From Planctomyces sp. (GTDB lineage Bacteria > Planctomycetota > Planctomycetia > Planctomycetales > Planctomycetaceae), in the NCBI GenBank assembly GCA_019636235.1, contig JAHBXW010000008.1, positions 1 through 64,000 on the forward strand: a stretch of 64,000 nucleotides of DNA, in the 5' to 3' direction. A model generated the notes under the pieces. It did not search any database, was not told where the DNA came from, and saw only the letters and a program-made list of their open reading frames with translations. Below are positions 7,164 to 15,725 of the stretch, piece by piece. Positions within the stretch are counted from its first letter, which is position 1, and each line of letters begins with the position of its first letter. The translations under genes were made by a program, and so were the position numbers.

Positions 7164-8579
7164 TCACCGGGCCTGGAGCGTCACCTGGGCCGTCTCGCCG
7201 GCTTTGACCTCGGCGATCACCTCCCGCGTGCGGTCCGACTCGCTGCCGGGGTTAGGCCGCGCGGACAGCGTGTACCGACCGGGCGGCACGTTCGTAAAAG
7301 TATGACGGCCTTCGGGGTCCAGCTGCGCGCTGCCTCCCCAACTGCCGACGCGCGAACCACCCTCCGGCGCGACTTCGACGATATAGCTGCCACGCGGAGC
7401 GTCCGGGAGTTCCACCGTCACGGCGATCTCGCCCGCCGTCACGACGCGAACCGTGACGGGCTTCTCCGTCAGCTCGGCGACTTCGCCCAGCCCGACGAAG
7501 GTATGCCGCGGCGAGTAACCCCGAAACCTGCCATACCCTTCAGGAATCCCTTCCATCACGAACTGGCCCTGTTCGTCGCTCGTCGTCTGCGTGGAAGTCG
7601 TCGCCGGATAACCGCGGCCGTCCGGCCCCAGCAGATCGTCGATGCGAACCGTGGCGCCGGGCACCGGATCGCCGCGCTCGTCGACGATGACGCCCTCGAT
7701 CCGCTGGGACTTCGCCAGCCGGACGTCGAACTGCCGCCAGCGCGGCTCATTGCCCCTCAGATGCGTCACAATCCGGGAGGCGAACCCCGGCGCGCGGACG
7801 AATGCTTGCCGCCAATCCTCCAGGACGCCCTGATGGACCATGCGCCCGGAGTCATCCGCCGCGACGACAGCCAGCTCGCGATGCGCGTAACCGCCCGTCG
7901 GCTGCGGTTCGATGGATTCGATCACCAGCTCCGCGCCGGCGATGGGGCCGAGCGTCGCCATGTCCCAGGCCCGGACCTCGAGGACGGCGCCGTCTTCGAG
8001 CACATAGCCATGCGACTCCAGCCGCTGGTCGGCGATTTCAATGCCGTCGGGCACGACGACACGGTTCCAGTCGATCAGGCCGCCGACGTAGACGATCAGC
8101 TCCGGGGTCGGGACTTCGCCGCGATAGTGTTCGCTCCCCGATAGAAACGTGCGACCGGGGGAGCCGAACAGGCGATAAAAGCTGGCCGGCTGCCAGACGA
8201 CGAACTCCCAGTCCATCGCGTCATCTCCGCCCGGCTTCCGACTGGAGTCCAGCCAGAAACTCCGGCCCCGGCCGTCGAGGATCGTCAGCCGGCGTTCCGG
8301 CGCCTGGATCCGGGCCAGCGCGTCGAGGGCCGCCTGGAAGGCCGCCGTGTCTCCGCGAAATTCGAAATGCCATTCTCCGCCGCCAAAGGGAGGACCCTCC
8401 CACCAGGCGATGCGGGACTTGAGATTCGCGACTTCGGCGGCGCCCGTCGGCCAGCCGGGATCGCGGACCGGATCGTTCCCCTCGCCTCCCAGAATCAAGG
8501 CCCACGCCCCTTTCGGCTGGCTGAGTCCGGCGAACAGCATCAGGCCGAGCAGGGCCGATGTCAGCAGGCGACGATTCAT
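7164..8579 (-). CDS. Exported protein with carboxypeptidase-regulatory-like domains
   Basis: The 471-residue protein opens with a signal peptide (MNRRLLTSALLGLMLFAGLS). From about residue 290 it carries a carboxypeptidase D regulatory-like beta-sandwich (IEGVIVDERGDPVPGATVRI then TTSDEQGQFVMEGIPEG), and a second similar module near the C-terminus ends in VPPGRYTLSARP. Such transthyretin-like folds mediate binding or anchoring rather than catalysis. It sits 15 nt downstream of the ECF sigma gene and 4 nt upstream of the anti-sigma-like membrane gene. That suggests it is a secreted target or sensor of the same regulatory unit; its ligand is unknown. Confidence 0.75.
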   Translation of the reverse strand: MNRRLLTSALLGLMLFAGLSQPKGAWALILGGEGNDPVRDPGWPTGAAEVANLKSRIAWWEGPPFGGGEWHFEFRGDTAAFQAALDALARIQAPERRLTILDGRGRSFWLDSSRKPGGDDAMDWEFVVWQPASFYRLFGSPGRTFLSGSEHYRGEVPTPELIVYVGGLIDWNRVVVPDGIEIADQRLESHGYVLEDGAVLEVRAWDMATLGPIAGAELVIESIEPQPTGGYAHRELAVVAADDSGRMVHQGVLEDWRQAFVRAPGFASRIVTHLRGNEPRWRQFDVRLAKSQRIEGVIVDERGDPVPGATVRIDDLLGPDGRGYPATTSTQTTSDEQGQFVMEGIPEGYGRFRGYSPRHTFVGLGEVAELTEKPVTVRVVTAGEIAVTVELPDAPRGSYIVEVAPEGGSRVGSWGGSAQLDPEGRHTFTNVPPGRYTLSARPNPGSESDRTREVIAEVKAGETAQVTLQAR

Positions 8580-8594
8580 GAGGTGCTCCCTGCG

Positions 8595-9155
8595 TCAGGC
8601 GCTCGGAGGCCGATCGGGGAATTCATCCCGCTGCGATCGGCGCAAGCGCTCGCGCACTGCTTTCAAACCGGTATGGATCAGGAATCCGACGTTGGAGGAA
8701 CTGAGTCCGGTGATGGCGCTGATTTCCGAGTAGGACAGCTCATCGTCGAATTTCAGCCGGATGCACTCCTGCTGGTTCTCGGTGAGTCGTGCGAGTTCGC
8801 GGCGGATGACGGTCAGGGCATCGCCGCGAGCCGCAGGTTCGGACGGGGCCGGCTCCCGGCTGATCCGAAACGCCCCATCGAGCGGATCATCACCTCCGAC
8901 GGCCCGCTGCTGTGTCCGCTGCCGCCGGATGTCGACGGCCCGGTTCCGGCAGACGGTGTACAACCATTGGGCGAGGCGTCCGTTGAGCGTCGCCGGATCT
9001 TCCCGGCAAAGCCGCAGGAACGTCTCCTGCACGACGTCGCGAGCCTCGTCCTCTTCGCCGACGATCCGCCGCGCGTAGCGCAGCAGCCGCTGCTCGAACT
9101 GTTCGAGTGCGGACGACACCCAGTCCGATGTCCGGGTTTCGGGCGCGGAGTCCAT
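8595..9155 (-). CDS. ECF RNA polymerase sigma factor
   Basis: The 186-residue protein has sigma region 2 (LLRYARRIVGEEDEARDVVQ, followed by ETFLRLCR) and region 4 (LTENQQECIRLKFDDELSYS followed by EISAITGLSSSNVGFLIHTG). These bind the -10 and -35 elements of dedicated promoters. It has only regions 2 and 4, the ECF layout, and is of normal length. It is first in a three-gene minus-strand operon with an exported regulatory-domain protein and an anti-sigma-like membrane protein. It is divergent from a second ECF gene at 9385, separated by 229 bp. No ECF-type motif was seen reading leftward in that gap, so its own control is unclear. Confidence 0.93.
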   Translation of the reverse strand: MDSAPETRTSDWVSSALEQFEQRLLRYARRIVGEEDEARDVVQETFLRLCREDPATLNGRLAQWLYTVCRNRAVDIRRQRTQQRAVGGDDPLDGAFRISREPAPSEPAARGDALTVIRRELARLTENQQECIRLKFDDELSYSEISAITGLSSSNVGFLIHTGLKAVRERLRRSQRDEFPDRPPSA

Positions 9156-9342
9156 TGTCTCGCCGGCAGGTCACTCAGTGCAGAGGATGACGCGGCAGTG
9201 ACGGGCATCTTAGAGTCCGGTCGGTCGACGCGACGCGGAATCTCGGAATCCCGGGGGGGCCGGCCGCGCCGGCGAAACCGGCAGAACCGGCGCGGGAACG
9301 TTGGCGGACCGGGGGACCCGTCCGTAAACTCCCGGAATGGCG

Positions 9343-9368
9343 GGAACTTGCGTGGCCGCGAGACCGTC
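9343..9368 (+). promoter_or_regulatory. ECF-type promoter GGAAC-N17-CGTC in front of the second sigma gene
   Basis: GGAAC (9343-9347, in context GGGAACTT) and CGTC (9365-9368, in context CCGTCGAAAC) are separated by exactly 17 nt, the arrangement recognised by RpoE-like ECF sigma factors. The sigma gene starts at 9385, about 16 nt past the -10 element, so the transcript would have an almost absent leader. The position points to positive autoregulation by the ECF factor encoded immediately downstream. Confidence 0.65.
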
Positions 9369-9384
9369 GAAACTCTGAAATCAC

Positions 9385-9951
9385 GTGCACTCCGACCAAG
9401 CCCTCATCGATCGGTGCCTGGCCGGCGAGACCGAAGCGTTCGGCGAACTGGTGCAAAAACACCAGGATCGCTTGTTCGGTACGCTGGCGCATCTCTTGGG
9501 GTCCGTTCATGATGCGGCGGATGTCGCGCAGGATGCTTTTGTGCTCGCGTACCGGAACCTGTCCAAGTTCCGGGGTCAGTCGGCCTTTTATTCGTGGCTG
9601 TTTCGGATCGCCTACAACGCCGCGGTGAACCATCGGAGACGAACACGGAAGCACCCCTCGCTCGACGGCCGGGAACAGCCCGGATTCGAGCCGGTCGACG
9701 GTCGCACTGCCACCGACCCCGGATCGGGAATGCAGTCCGACGAGCGGGTCCGACTGGTGCGCAGCGCCCTGGATGAACTCGCGGAAGAATACCGCAACGC
9801 ACTTGTGCTTAAGGAGATTGAAGGACTCGCCTACGAGGAGATTGCGAGCGTCATGGACTGCCCCGTGGGGACCGTGCGGAGCCGGATTCACCGCGCCCGG
9901 CACGACCTCCGCGAAAAACTCAGCCGCTCGCTGAAGCCTTCGGATTTGTGA
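9385..9951 (+). CDS. RpoE-like ECF RNA polymerase sigma factor
   Basis: The 188-residue protein contains region 2 (DRLFGTLAHLLGSVHDAADV followed by AQDAFVLAYRNLSKFRG and the aromatic SAFYSWLFRIAYNAA) and region 4 (EEYRNALVLKEIEGLAYEEI followed by ASVMDCPVGTVRSRIHRAR), a classic RpoE/SigW-type ECF factor. It starts at a GTG (9385) with no clear Shine-Dalgarno, close behind an ECF-type promoter at 9343-9368. The next gene, a membrane anti-sigma factor, begins at or within its stop codon, so the pair is translationally coupled. The signal sensed is unknown. Confidence 0.95.
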   Translation: MHSDQALIDRCLAGETEAFGELVQKHQDRLFGTLAHLLGSVHDAADVAQDAFVLAYRNLSKFRGQSAFYSWLFRIAYNAAVNHRRRTRKHPSLDGREQPGFEPVDGRTATDPGSGMQSDERVRLVRSALDELAEEYRNALVLKEIEGLAYEEIASVMDCPVGTVRSRIHRARHDLREKLSRSLKPSDL

Positions 9952-9953
9952 TC

Positions 9954-11492
9954 ATGTCCCAGCCCCCGTTTGACGAACTGTTGTCCGCCTACCTCGACGG
10001 AGAGGTCTCCGCGGAGGAACGCGCGCTCGTCGAACAGCAGCTCGAGCGTTCGCCCGCGGATCGCGAACTGCTGGACGAGCTTTCGGAAGTCAGCGAGTCG
10101 GTGCGGGCGCTGCCCCGTCCGGCGGCGCCGCCGGAACTGGCGGCCGCCGTGCTACGGAAGGTGCGGACGCAGACGGCGCTGCCGTTGGCGTCAAGCGGCG
10201 CGGCTGCGTCTCCCTCGGCCGCTCCGGAAGGGGGCCGCCGGCGGCGGTTTCGCATGGCCGGCTTCGTAGCCGCCGTGGCGCTGGTGGGCATTGTGCTGTG
10301 GATGCGGGAGCCGAATGGCCCCGGGGACGGGCGGGATGTGGCGATGGATTTCGGCATGCCTGCGGCGTCGCCGCCGCCGCCGCGCGTCGCCTCGGAAGCC
10401 TCCCCGAAGATGAAGGACGCGGCGGACGGGCGGATCGATCCGCAGCAGGAAGGCGAATCCCTGCAGGATCTGCTGGCGATGCGCGAGCAGCCGCTGCAGC
10501 GGGGCGAGGTGCTGCGGACGATCTATCAGAACGCCGGCGACACGCGGGTCTTGATGTACACCGTGGTGGACGTCGACCGCTTCAACGGGAGCACGCAGAC
10601 GCTTCTGGCCCGGAACGGAATCGAACCGGTCATCGTGGAGACGGCTGCCGAAGCGCTGACCGGTCGCGACCGGGCCTTCACGGGGCAGAATTCCAGCGGG
10701 TTGCAGACGGCCGTCGTGTACCTCGAAGGCGATGAAGTTCAGCTCAATCAGGCGCTTGACGAGCTGGAGTCGGATCCCTCGATCGTAGAGGTCGGAGATT
10801 TCGGGACGCTGGCCGAAGTGCCCGGCGACTATCTGGCGGGGAACGCGGCTGGCGTGGCGGGGGCGGCCGTCGCCCCGTTGTCGACGTCCGTCGTCGCCGA
10901 TCCGCAGCCGTCAGACGACCTCAAGGCGCTGTCCACCGAAGCGGCGTCGCGACTTGACGCGTATCGGGATCCCGAGGAAAGCGCCGAGGAGGACGTTGCC
11001 GAGGAACCTGCGAAACACAACGTTCCTGCTCCGGCGCCCGCGTTCGCTGGAGGCACGGAAGTTTCGGAGACTCAGCAGGCAGACGGCGATAGTCCGGGGG
11101 CTGTGCGGAGCCGCATGCAGATTCCCGTGCCTCCGGAGACCCAGCCCGCTGAGCGCGCGATCACCCGCGCCTCCCGGTCGGGCGCTGCCCCCGCGAACAT
11201 GAACAACAGCTACCAGGTCATCGTGCCCGAAGGGGACGCGGAAGCCGTGGTGCAGCAGTTGCGAAACATGACGCCCCGGCAGTCCTACCAGCAGAACTAT
11301 CGGCGGAACTTGCGGAGCGCGGCCCCGCCTCCAGCAGTTCGCGAGCCGGCGATTCCCGAGGCGGCCCCTGCCGAGGCCGATCAGCGCAAGTCGGACGCGG
11401 CCGGGCGGGTGCGGGTGCTGATCATCCTGCAGCAGCCGCAGGCCGGCGGGAACTCATCTCAGTTCGCTGCTCCCGGGCAGTCGCCCGACTGA
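9954..11492 (+). CDS. Membrane anti-sigma factor for the RpoE-like ECF sigma
   Basis: The N-terminal ~55 residues (FDELLSAYLDGEVSAEERAL) are the helical sigma-binding domain of RseA-like anti-sigma factors, but without the zinc motif. An Arg-rich stop-transfer patch is followed by one membrane helix at about 101-117 (MAGFVAAVALVGIVLWM). The remaining ~390 residues are extracytoplasmic, Pro/Ala-rich and contain two related regions (around EVLRTIYQNAGDTRVLMYTV and NNSYQVIVPEGDAEAVV), perhaps repeated small alpha/beta folds. It follows the sigma gene directly: a GTG at 9948 overlaps the sigma stop, and the ATG at 9954 is 3 nt after it; either may be used. Release of the sigma factor probably needs regulated proteolysis. 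Confidence 0.82.
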   Translation: MSQPPFDELLSAYLDGEVSAEERALVEQQLERSPADRELLDELSEVSESVRALPRPAAPPELAAAVLRKVRTQTALPLASSGAAASPSAAPEGGRRRRFRMAGFVAAVALVGIVLWMREPNGPGDGRDVAMDFGMPAASPPPPRVASEASPKMKDAADGRIDPQQEGESLQDLLAMREQPLQRGEVLRTIYQNAGDTRVLMYTVVDVDRFNGSTQTLLARNGIEPVIVETAAEALTGRDRAFTGQNSSGLQTAVVYLEGDEVQLNQALDELESDPSIVEVGDFGTLAEVPGDYLAGNAAGVAGAAVAPLSTSVVADPQPSDDLKALSTEAASRLDAYRDPEESAEEDVAEEPAKHNVPAPAPAFAGGTEVSETQQADGDSPGAVRSRMQIPVPPETQPAERAITRASRSGAAPANMNNSYQVIVPEGDAEAVVQQLRNMTPRQSYQQNYRRNLRSAAPPPAVREPAIPEAAPAEADQRKSDAAGRVRVLIILQQPQAGGNSSQFAAPGQSPD

Positions 11493-11583
11493 AGCGATCA
11501 GGCCCGGCGGCGAGCTTCGGGATGCCGGCGTCCGCCTGCTACTCTGCGGCGTCTCTCGACTTCGACGCGCCGCCGAACCGCCC

Positions 11584-13113
11584 ATGCCGCCCGCATCCGA
11601 TCGCCTGTCCACGGCGCTGCTGATCGTCGCGGTGCTGTCCGCCGTGGGCCTGTCGCTGCCGGCGCTGCAGGGACAGCCGCTGGCTCTCGACGAACATGTG
11701 TCGTATTTCGCTGCCGCCGCGCCCGATGGAATCGAACTTGCGCGGCGCAGCCTGGAGGTGATGGCCACGCCGCCGCTGTCGCATGTGCTCGAGCGATTTA
11801 GCCTGAGCCTGTTCGGCCATTCGGAGACGGCGCTGCGGCTGCCGTCGCTGGCGGCGTACGTGGCGGGGGTCGGGCTGACGTTTCTGTTCGCGCGGCGGCT
11901 GTGCGGTCCGCTGGCGGGGGGGCTGGCGGCCGTGCTGATGGCCTGGCATCCCGACGTGCTTCACGAGGTCCGCATCGCCCGCTGTTATGGACTCGTCGTC
12001 GCGCTGTCTGCGGCTTCGCTGTGGCTGTGGGCGCGGTGGCGGGCACGCCCCGCGTGGGCGGATGCCCTGGGTTGGGCGGCAGCGTCAGTGGCGCTGCTGT
12101 GGACGCACTACCTGGCCGCGCCGCTGGTGCTGACACAGGGACTCCTTGCGCTGGCGACGGCGTTTGGGAGCCCGAGGACGGAACGCCGCGAGCGACTGAC
12201 GCAATGCGTCTCTGTCGCGCTGCTGGTGTGTGTGTTGTGCGTCCCGCTGATCGCCTCCGTGCTGCGTCTGTCGGAATGGAGCGAAGCGCTGGGATTCCAG
12301 GCCCAATCGGCCGAGTGGCGGGACTTTTTTCCATGGCCATGGCAGGTGTTGATCCTGACGGCGCTGCCGCTGACGGCGGCGCTGCAACTGGTCGGGGTCA
12401 TCGGGGGGCCGCGCGTGCCGAACGCGGGAGCGACGCGAGCCGCGGCGTGTTTGGCGTTTGTGTTATGGCTGGCGCCGCTGGGCATTCTGGCTCTGGGGAC
12501 GCAGGAGAATCCGACGCTGGCGAGCCCCCGTTACCGCACGCCAATGGCGCCGGCCAGCGCCGCGGCGGTGGCGGGACTGGCCGCCGTCGCCCTGCGTCCC
12601 GGCGCGGCCTGCTTCGTGATGGCCGTCAGCCTGGCGGCCGGGTGGTCGGCGGCGTCGACGCCGGCGCATCGCGCGGGGCGGCTGGGGGACCGCGGCGATG
12701 AGAAGTGGCGCGCGGCGGCATTGATCATCGCCGACGACCTGCAGCGGCCGGACGTCCTGACATTCACGCTGACGGGTCTCGCTGAGAGCCTGCTGGTCCC
12801 GGCCATTCGCGGCGACGAGCGGTTTGATCGCTACGTGTCATCGCGGCTGGGAGCGTTCTACACCAACGTCGAACGCGGTATTCCACTGCCGATGATCTGG
12901 TCGGGAGGCGGCTTCCTGGAGCAGAAGTTTCGCGAGCGACTGGCGGATCCGGGAATCCGGGAAGTGCTGATTGTCGCGGCGGTGGACACCGATCTGAATG
13001 TCCGTTCGATGAGCGAATTCGAGCGGCTGCTCGCATCCGCGGGGTACGTTGCGGACGGGCCATTGCAGGTGGGTCCGGAAGCGCTGGTCGTGCGTTACCG
13101 CCGCCGCGAGTGA
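11584..13113 (+). CDS. GT39-like polytopic membrane glycosyltransferase
   Basis: The 509-residue protein has roughly ten hydrophobic helices and the N-terminal acidic loop LALDEHVSYF, which corresponds to the catalytic Asp-Glu loop after the first helix in GT39/ArnT/PMT-type transferases that use polyprenyl-phosphate sugars. A second loop with WHPDVLHEVRIARCYGL fits the conserved HPxxxxxxRxARxY motif of planctomycete and cyanobacterial relatives. The C-terminal ~130 residues are soluble and probably periplasmic. It stands alone on the plus strand and converges on the gene at 13225-14460, with a strong hairpin between them. The sugar and acceptor cannot be told from sequence. Confidence 0.78.
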   Translation: MPPASDRLSTALLIVAVLSAVGLSLPALQGQPLALDEHVSYFAAAAPDGIELARRSLEVMATPPLSHVLERFSLSLFGHSETALRLPSLAAYVAGVGLTFLFARRLCGPLAGGLAAVLMAWHPDVLHEVRIARCYGLVVALSAASLWLWARWRARPAWADALGWAAASVALLWTHYLAAPLVLTQGLLALATAFGSPRTERRERLTQCVSVALLVCVLCVPLIASVLRLSEWSEALGFQAQSAEWRDFFPWPWQVLILTALPLTAALQLVGVIGGPRVPNAGATRAAACLAFVLWLAPLGILALGTQENPTLASPRYRTPMAPASAAAVAGLAAVALRPGAACFVMAVSLAAGWSAASTPAHRAGRLGDRGDEKWRAAALIIADDLQRPDVLTFTLTGLAESLLVPAIRGDERFDRYVSSRLGAFYTNVERGIPLPMIWSGGGFLEQKFRERLADPGIREVLIVAAVDTDLNVRSMSEFERLLASAGYVADGPLQVGPEALVVRYRRRE

Positions 13114-13141
13114 GCTGGCGGCGCTGGCTCTCAAAACGCAA

Positions 13142-13177
13142 CCAGCCGCCCGCGTCCTGGTGAGACGGGGCGGCTGG
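13142..13177. terminator. Strong hairpin between convergent genes
   Basis: CCAGCCGCCC (13142-13151) pairs perfectly with GGGCGGCTGG (13168-13177) across a 16-nt loop. It lies between two convergent genes ending at 13113 and 13225. Read on the minus strand it is followed by TTGCGTTTTG, a fair T-rich tail, so it probably terminates the minus-strand gene and perhaps both. Confidence 0.55.
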
Positions 13178-13224
13178 CGGGTTCATTCAACAACTCTTCA
13201 TCCCCAGGGGTCATCCCCGGGGGC

Positions 13225-14460
13225 TCACTGGGCGGCCAGCATCGCCTGGTCGGCAGGCAGCATCAGGAACGGCAACTGGTGTGCCACCGAGCCATCCGCC
13301 CGGACGATCGCCAGGTCCGACCGTGCCGCCTCGTTGAGTACGATGTAGGGCAACTGCACGACGACCGAGTTGGCGTCCCACTGCAGAACCTCGACCGTCA
13401 TGCCGATCCCGCGAACATCCACTCCAGCGCCCCCCTGATTCGGGCCGAGTCCGGCGATGTCCAGCCGGAACGTGGCGCCAGCGGGGATTTCCGGAAGGGC
13501 CTGCCCCACGACCGGCATCGGGATGACGTCGATCTGGTTGAAGTACAGCGGCTGCGTGCAGGGGGTCCAGCATCCGTTGACGAACACGGTGTGGCAGCGG
13601 GGCGTCGGGTAGAAGATCGGGACCGGGTACGGCAGCGGCCAATGCCAGTGATCGTGCCCGTGGTGAGGCGGATGGTGGCCGCCGTGTCCGGGATCGACCG
13701 GCGGCTGGCCGTTGCCATTTCCCGGATCGATCGGGGGCTGGCCATTGCCGGGGTCTGCCGGGGGCTGGCCATTGCCGTTGCCGGGGTCGGCCGGAGGATT
13801 TCCGTTGCCGTTGCCTGGATTGCCCGGGTTGTACGGGGGGCCTTTGTCCAGGATGCCGGGGATACCGGGGATGCCGTCGCGATGGGGCGCGAGGCGATCG
13901 CGGAGCCGCTCTTCCTTCGTCACTGTTTCCAGAATGGTCCCCCGCCCCGGATTGACTGGCGTCAGACCGCCGACATCAATCGGCTTCCGGCCAGGATTGA
14001 GGCCCGGCAGCGTGTTGCCGTCGATCGGCAGTCGTGAGCCCGGCTTGGCGACAATTCCCTCTCCCTTGACGGGCAACGGCAGGCGTCCTGTCGAGGGCAG
14101 TTTCGTCGCCGGCGAGGCGTCGATCTTTCCCTTCACCGGGAATCGCTGACCGCCCGTCAGCGGCTTCTGCACGGCGGGCAGCCTGGTCGTTCCGGCGCCG
14201 AGGCGTCCGGTTTGCGGCGTCCCTTTGTGAGCGTTCTGGACGGCGCCCTGGCCGGCGAACGACTTGAACGCCGTCCCCTGGCTCTGCGTCGACCGCTGGG
14301 TCGGCGTCTTCATGGCCGTCGAACGGCTGCTGGCCTGCGCCGATCCGAGCGACTTCGAAAAACCGCCGCGGCTTCCGCCGTCGGCCATTGCGGTTCCCCC
14401 GCCCCCCGCCATCATCAGGACAGCGGCCGCGGCCCACAGTTTCCGTGTCATTCGCGTCAT
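13225..14460 (-). CDS. Exported Pro/Gly/Asn-repeat protein with C-terminal IPT/TIG-like domain
   Basis: The 411-residue protein has a signal peptide (RKLWAAAAVLMMAGGGGTAM), a Ser/Thr/Lys-rich region, then at about 205-265 tandem repeats built from PGNGNGQPPADPGN and PGNGQPPIDPGN, followed by a His-rich patch (HGGHHPPHHGHDHWHW). Four cysteines lie around CHTVFVNGCWTPC. The last ~110 residues (IPAGATFRLDIAGLG, MTVEVLQWDANSVVVQLPYI) look like an immunoglobulin-like IPT/TIG domain. It is likely a surface or periplasmic structural protein; the His-rich patch could bind metal. No enzyme motif was seen. An SD GGAG precedes the ATG at 14460. Confidence 0.7.
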   Translation of the reverse strand: MTRMTRKLWAAAAVLMMAGGGGTAMADGGSRGGFSKSLGSAQASSRSTAMKTPTQRSTQSQGTAFKSFAGQGAVQNAHKGTPQTGRLGAGTTRLPAVQKPLTGGQRFPVKGKIDASPATKLPSTGRLPLPVKGEGIVAKPGSRLPIDGNTLPGLNPGRKPIDVGGLTPVNPGRGTILETVTKEERLRDRLAPHRDGIPGIPGILDKGPPYNPGNPGNGNGNPPADPGNGNGQPPADPGNGQPPIDPGNGNGQPPVDPGHGGHHPPHHGHDHWHWPLPYPVPIFYPTPRCHTVFVNGCWTPCTQPLYFNQIDVIPMPVVGQALPEIPAGATFRLDIAGLGPNQGGAGVDVRGIGMTVEVLQWDANSVVVQLPYIVLNEAARSDLAIVRADGSVAHQLPFLMLPADQAMLAAQ

Positions 14461-14472
14461 GGCTCTTGCTCC

Positions 14473-14525
14473 CGAACCTCTTGGTTCGATTGGGTTTGTT
14501 TGTTCGGTGAGGCGTTGTTCCTCAC
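14473..14525. repeat. Two small palindromes in the divergent promoter region
   Basis: CGAACC-TCTT-GGTTCG (14473-14488) and GTGAGG-CGTTGTT-CCTCAC (14507-14525) are both perfect 6-bp inverted repeats. They lie in the 116-bp gap between the divergent genes at 13225-14460 (minus) and 14577-15638 (plus), so they may be operators or leader hairpins. No promoter consensus was clear. Confidence 0.35.
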
Positions 14526-14576
14526 TGACCAGCCGGGCGGAGACGCGGGAAAAGCGTTACAGGGGTTTTCGGAAAA

Positions 14577-15638
14577 ATGGTCTCGGAGATGCCGGATCGC
14601 GAGTTTTCCGCGTCATCGACGTCCGCGGGCAGCGATGCGCCGTCCTCGCCGACGTCCGGTCCGCCGCCCACTCGCGGGCTCCGGCCGAACGGGCGTCGAT
14701 GGGGCGTTCGAAGTATGCTCCGCGTCTTGATCTGGCCGCTGTTGGGAATCGGGATGGGGGTCCTGGTGCTGGCGGGATTGCAGCGATCGCTGATGTATTT
14801 TCCGATGCGGGAGGCGCCCTCCGCGTCGCGTGCGACTCAGGTGCTGCAGTCGCGGGTCGAACCGGTGGCGGTCGACGCAGGAGATGGTCCGCGACTGCAC
14901 GGCTGGCTGGTCCCCGCAGCGGCGGCCGCGAAGGTCGATGATCCCGGAGCCCTGCTGGACGATGGCCGGTGGCTGGCGATCTGGTTCAACGGCAATGCGG
15001 GGCATCGCGGTCACCGCCTGGCGGATCTCCGCCTGCTGCGGGACCTCGGCTGCCATGCGCTGATCTTTGATTACCGCGGCTACGCGGAGAACGAGGGTTC
15101 GCCGTCCGAGCAGGCGTTTGTCGCCGATGCGGGGCGGGTCGTCGCGTACGCGACCGACGTGCTCCGTGTGCAGCCGGAACGAATCGTGTTGTTTGGCGAG
15201 TCGCTGGGGGGCGGCGTGGCGATTCCCCTGGCGGCGGAGATGTGTCGACGGGGGGCGGCGCCGGGGGGACTGGTGCTGCGCGCGTCGTTTTCCTCCATGG
15301 TCGACGCGGCCGCGTGGCACTACCCGTTCCTGCCGGTCCGCTGGGTGCTCATCGACCGGTATGATTCGGTGGGGCGACTGCCGGCCGTGACATGCCCGAT
15401 TCTGGTCGCCCACGGAGACCAGGACGGGATTGTCCCCTATGCTCAGGGGCAACGGCTGTTTGATGCGGCCGCCGCGAACTCCGCGGAGGGCGTGCCGAAG
15501 CGATTCGTGACGCTGCCCGGCGCCGGCCACAACGATATTCTCGATGCGGCCGGCCAGACCTGGGTGGAGGCGGTCGACGGATTCCTGAAGTCGATTCGCG
15601 CGACGACCGATCGCCACGGGCCGCCCCCGGGCGGCTGA
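14577..15638 (+). CDS. Membrane-anchored alpha/beta hydrolase (S33/ABHD-like)
   Basis: The 353-residue protein has one N-terminal membrane helix (VLIWPLLGIGMGVLVLAGL) followed by an alpha/beta hydrolase fold of the serine aminopeptidase/BEM46-ABHD13 type. Visible are the oxyanion region WFNGNAGHRGHR, the nucleophile elbow GESLGG, the acid in HGDQDGIVP and the histidine in GAGHND, so the triad is complete. Relatives are esterases or thioesterases of poorly known substrate facing the periplasm. Internal starts at 14589 and 14715 (MLRVLIW) are alternatives, since the first 46 residues are low complexity. It is followed at 15726 by a sulfatase-fold gene on the same strand. Confidence 0.85.
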   Translation: MVSEMPDREFSASSTSAGSDAPSSPTSGPPPTRGLRPNGRRWGVRSMLRVLIWPLLGIGMGVLVLAGLQRSLMYFPMREAPSASRATQVLQSRVEPVAVDAGDGPRLHGWLVPAAAAAKVDDPGALLDDGRWLAIWFNGNAGHRGHRLADLRLLRDLGCHALIFDYRGYAENEGSPSEQAFVADAGRVVAYATDVLRVQPERIVLFGESLGGGVAIPLAAEMCRRGAAPGGLVLRASFSSMVDAAAWHYPFLPVRWVLIDRYDSVGRLPAVTCPILVAHGDQDGIVPYAQGQRLFDAAAANSAEGVPKRFVTLPGAGHNDILDAAGQTWVEAVDGFLKSIRATTDRHGPPPGG

Positions 15639-15725
15639 CGACCCTGCGGAACGACTTCCTCCCAGCACTGGACCTCTGCGCTCAACCCCGGGCGCCGCCT
15701 GGCCACTTCGGAAAGCTATTCGGAA

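Noticed and set aside
9294-9327. Second ECF-like motif GGGAAC ... CGTCCG in the sigma gap
   Set aside because: The spacing between GGAAC and CGTC is 19 nt, too long compared with the good 17-nt site downstream.
8367-9512. Plus-strand open frame spanning the first sigma gene
   Set aside because: It is antisense to a clear ECF sigma factor and ends inside the second one; no protein-like features.
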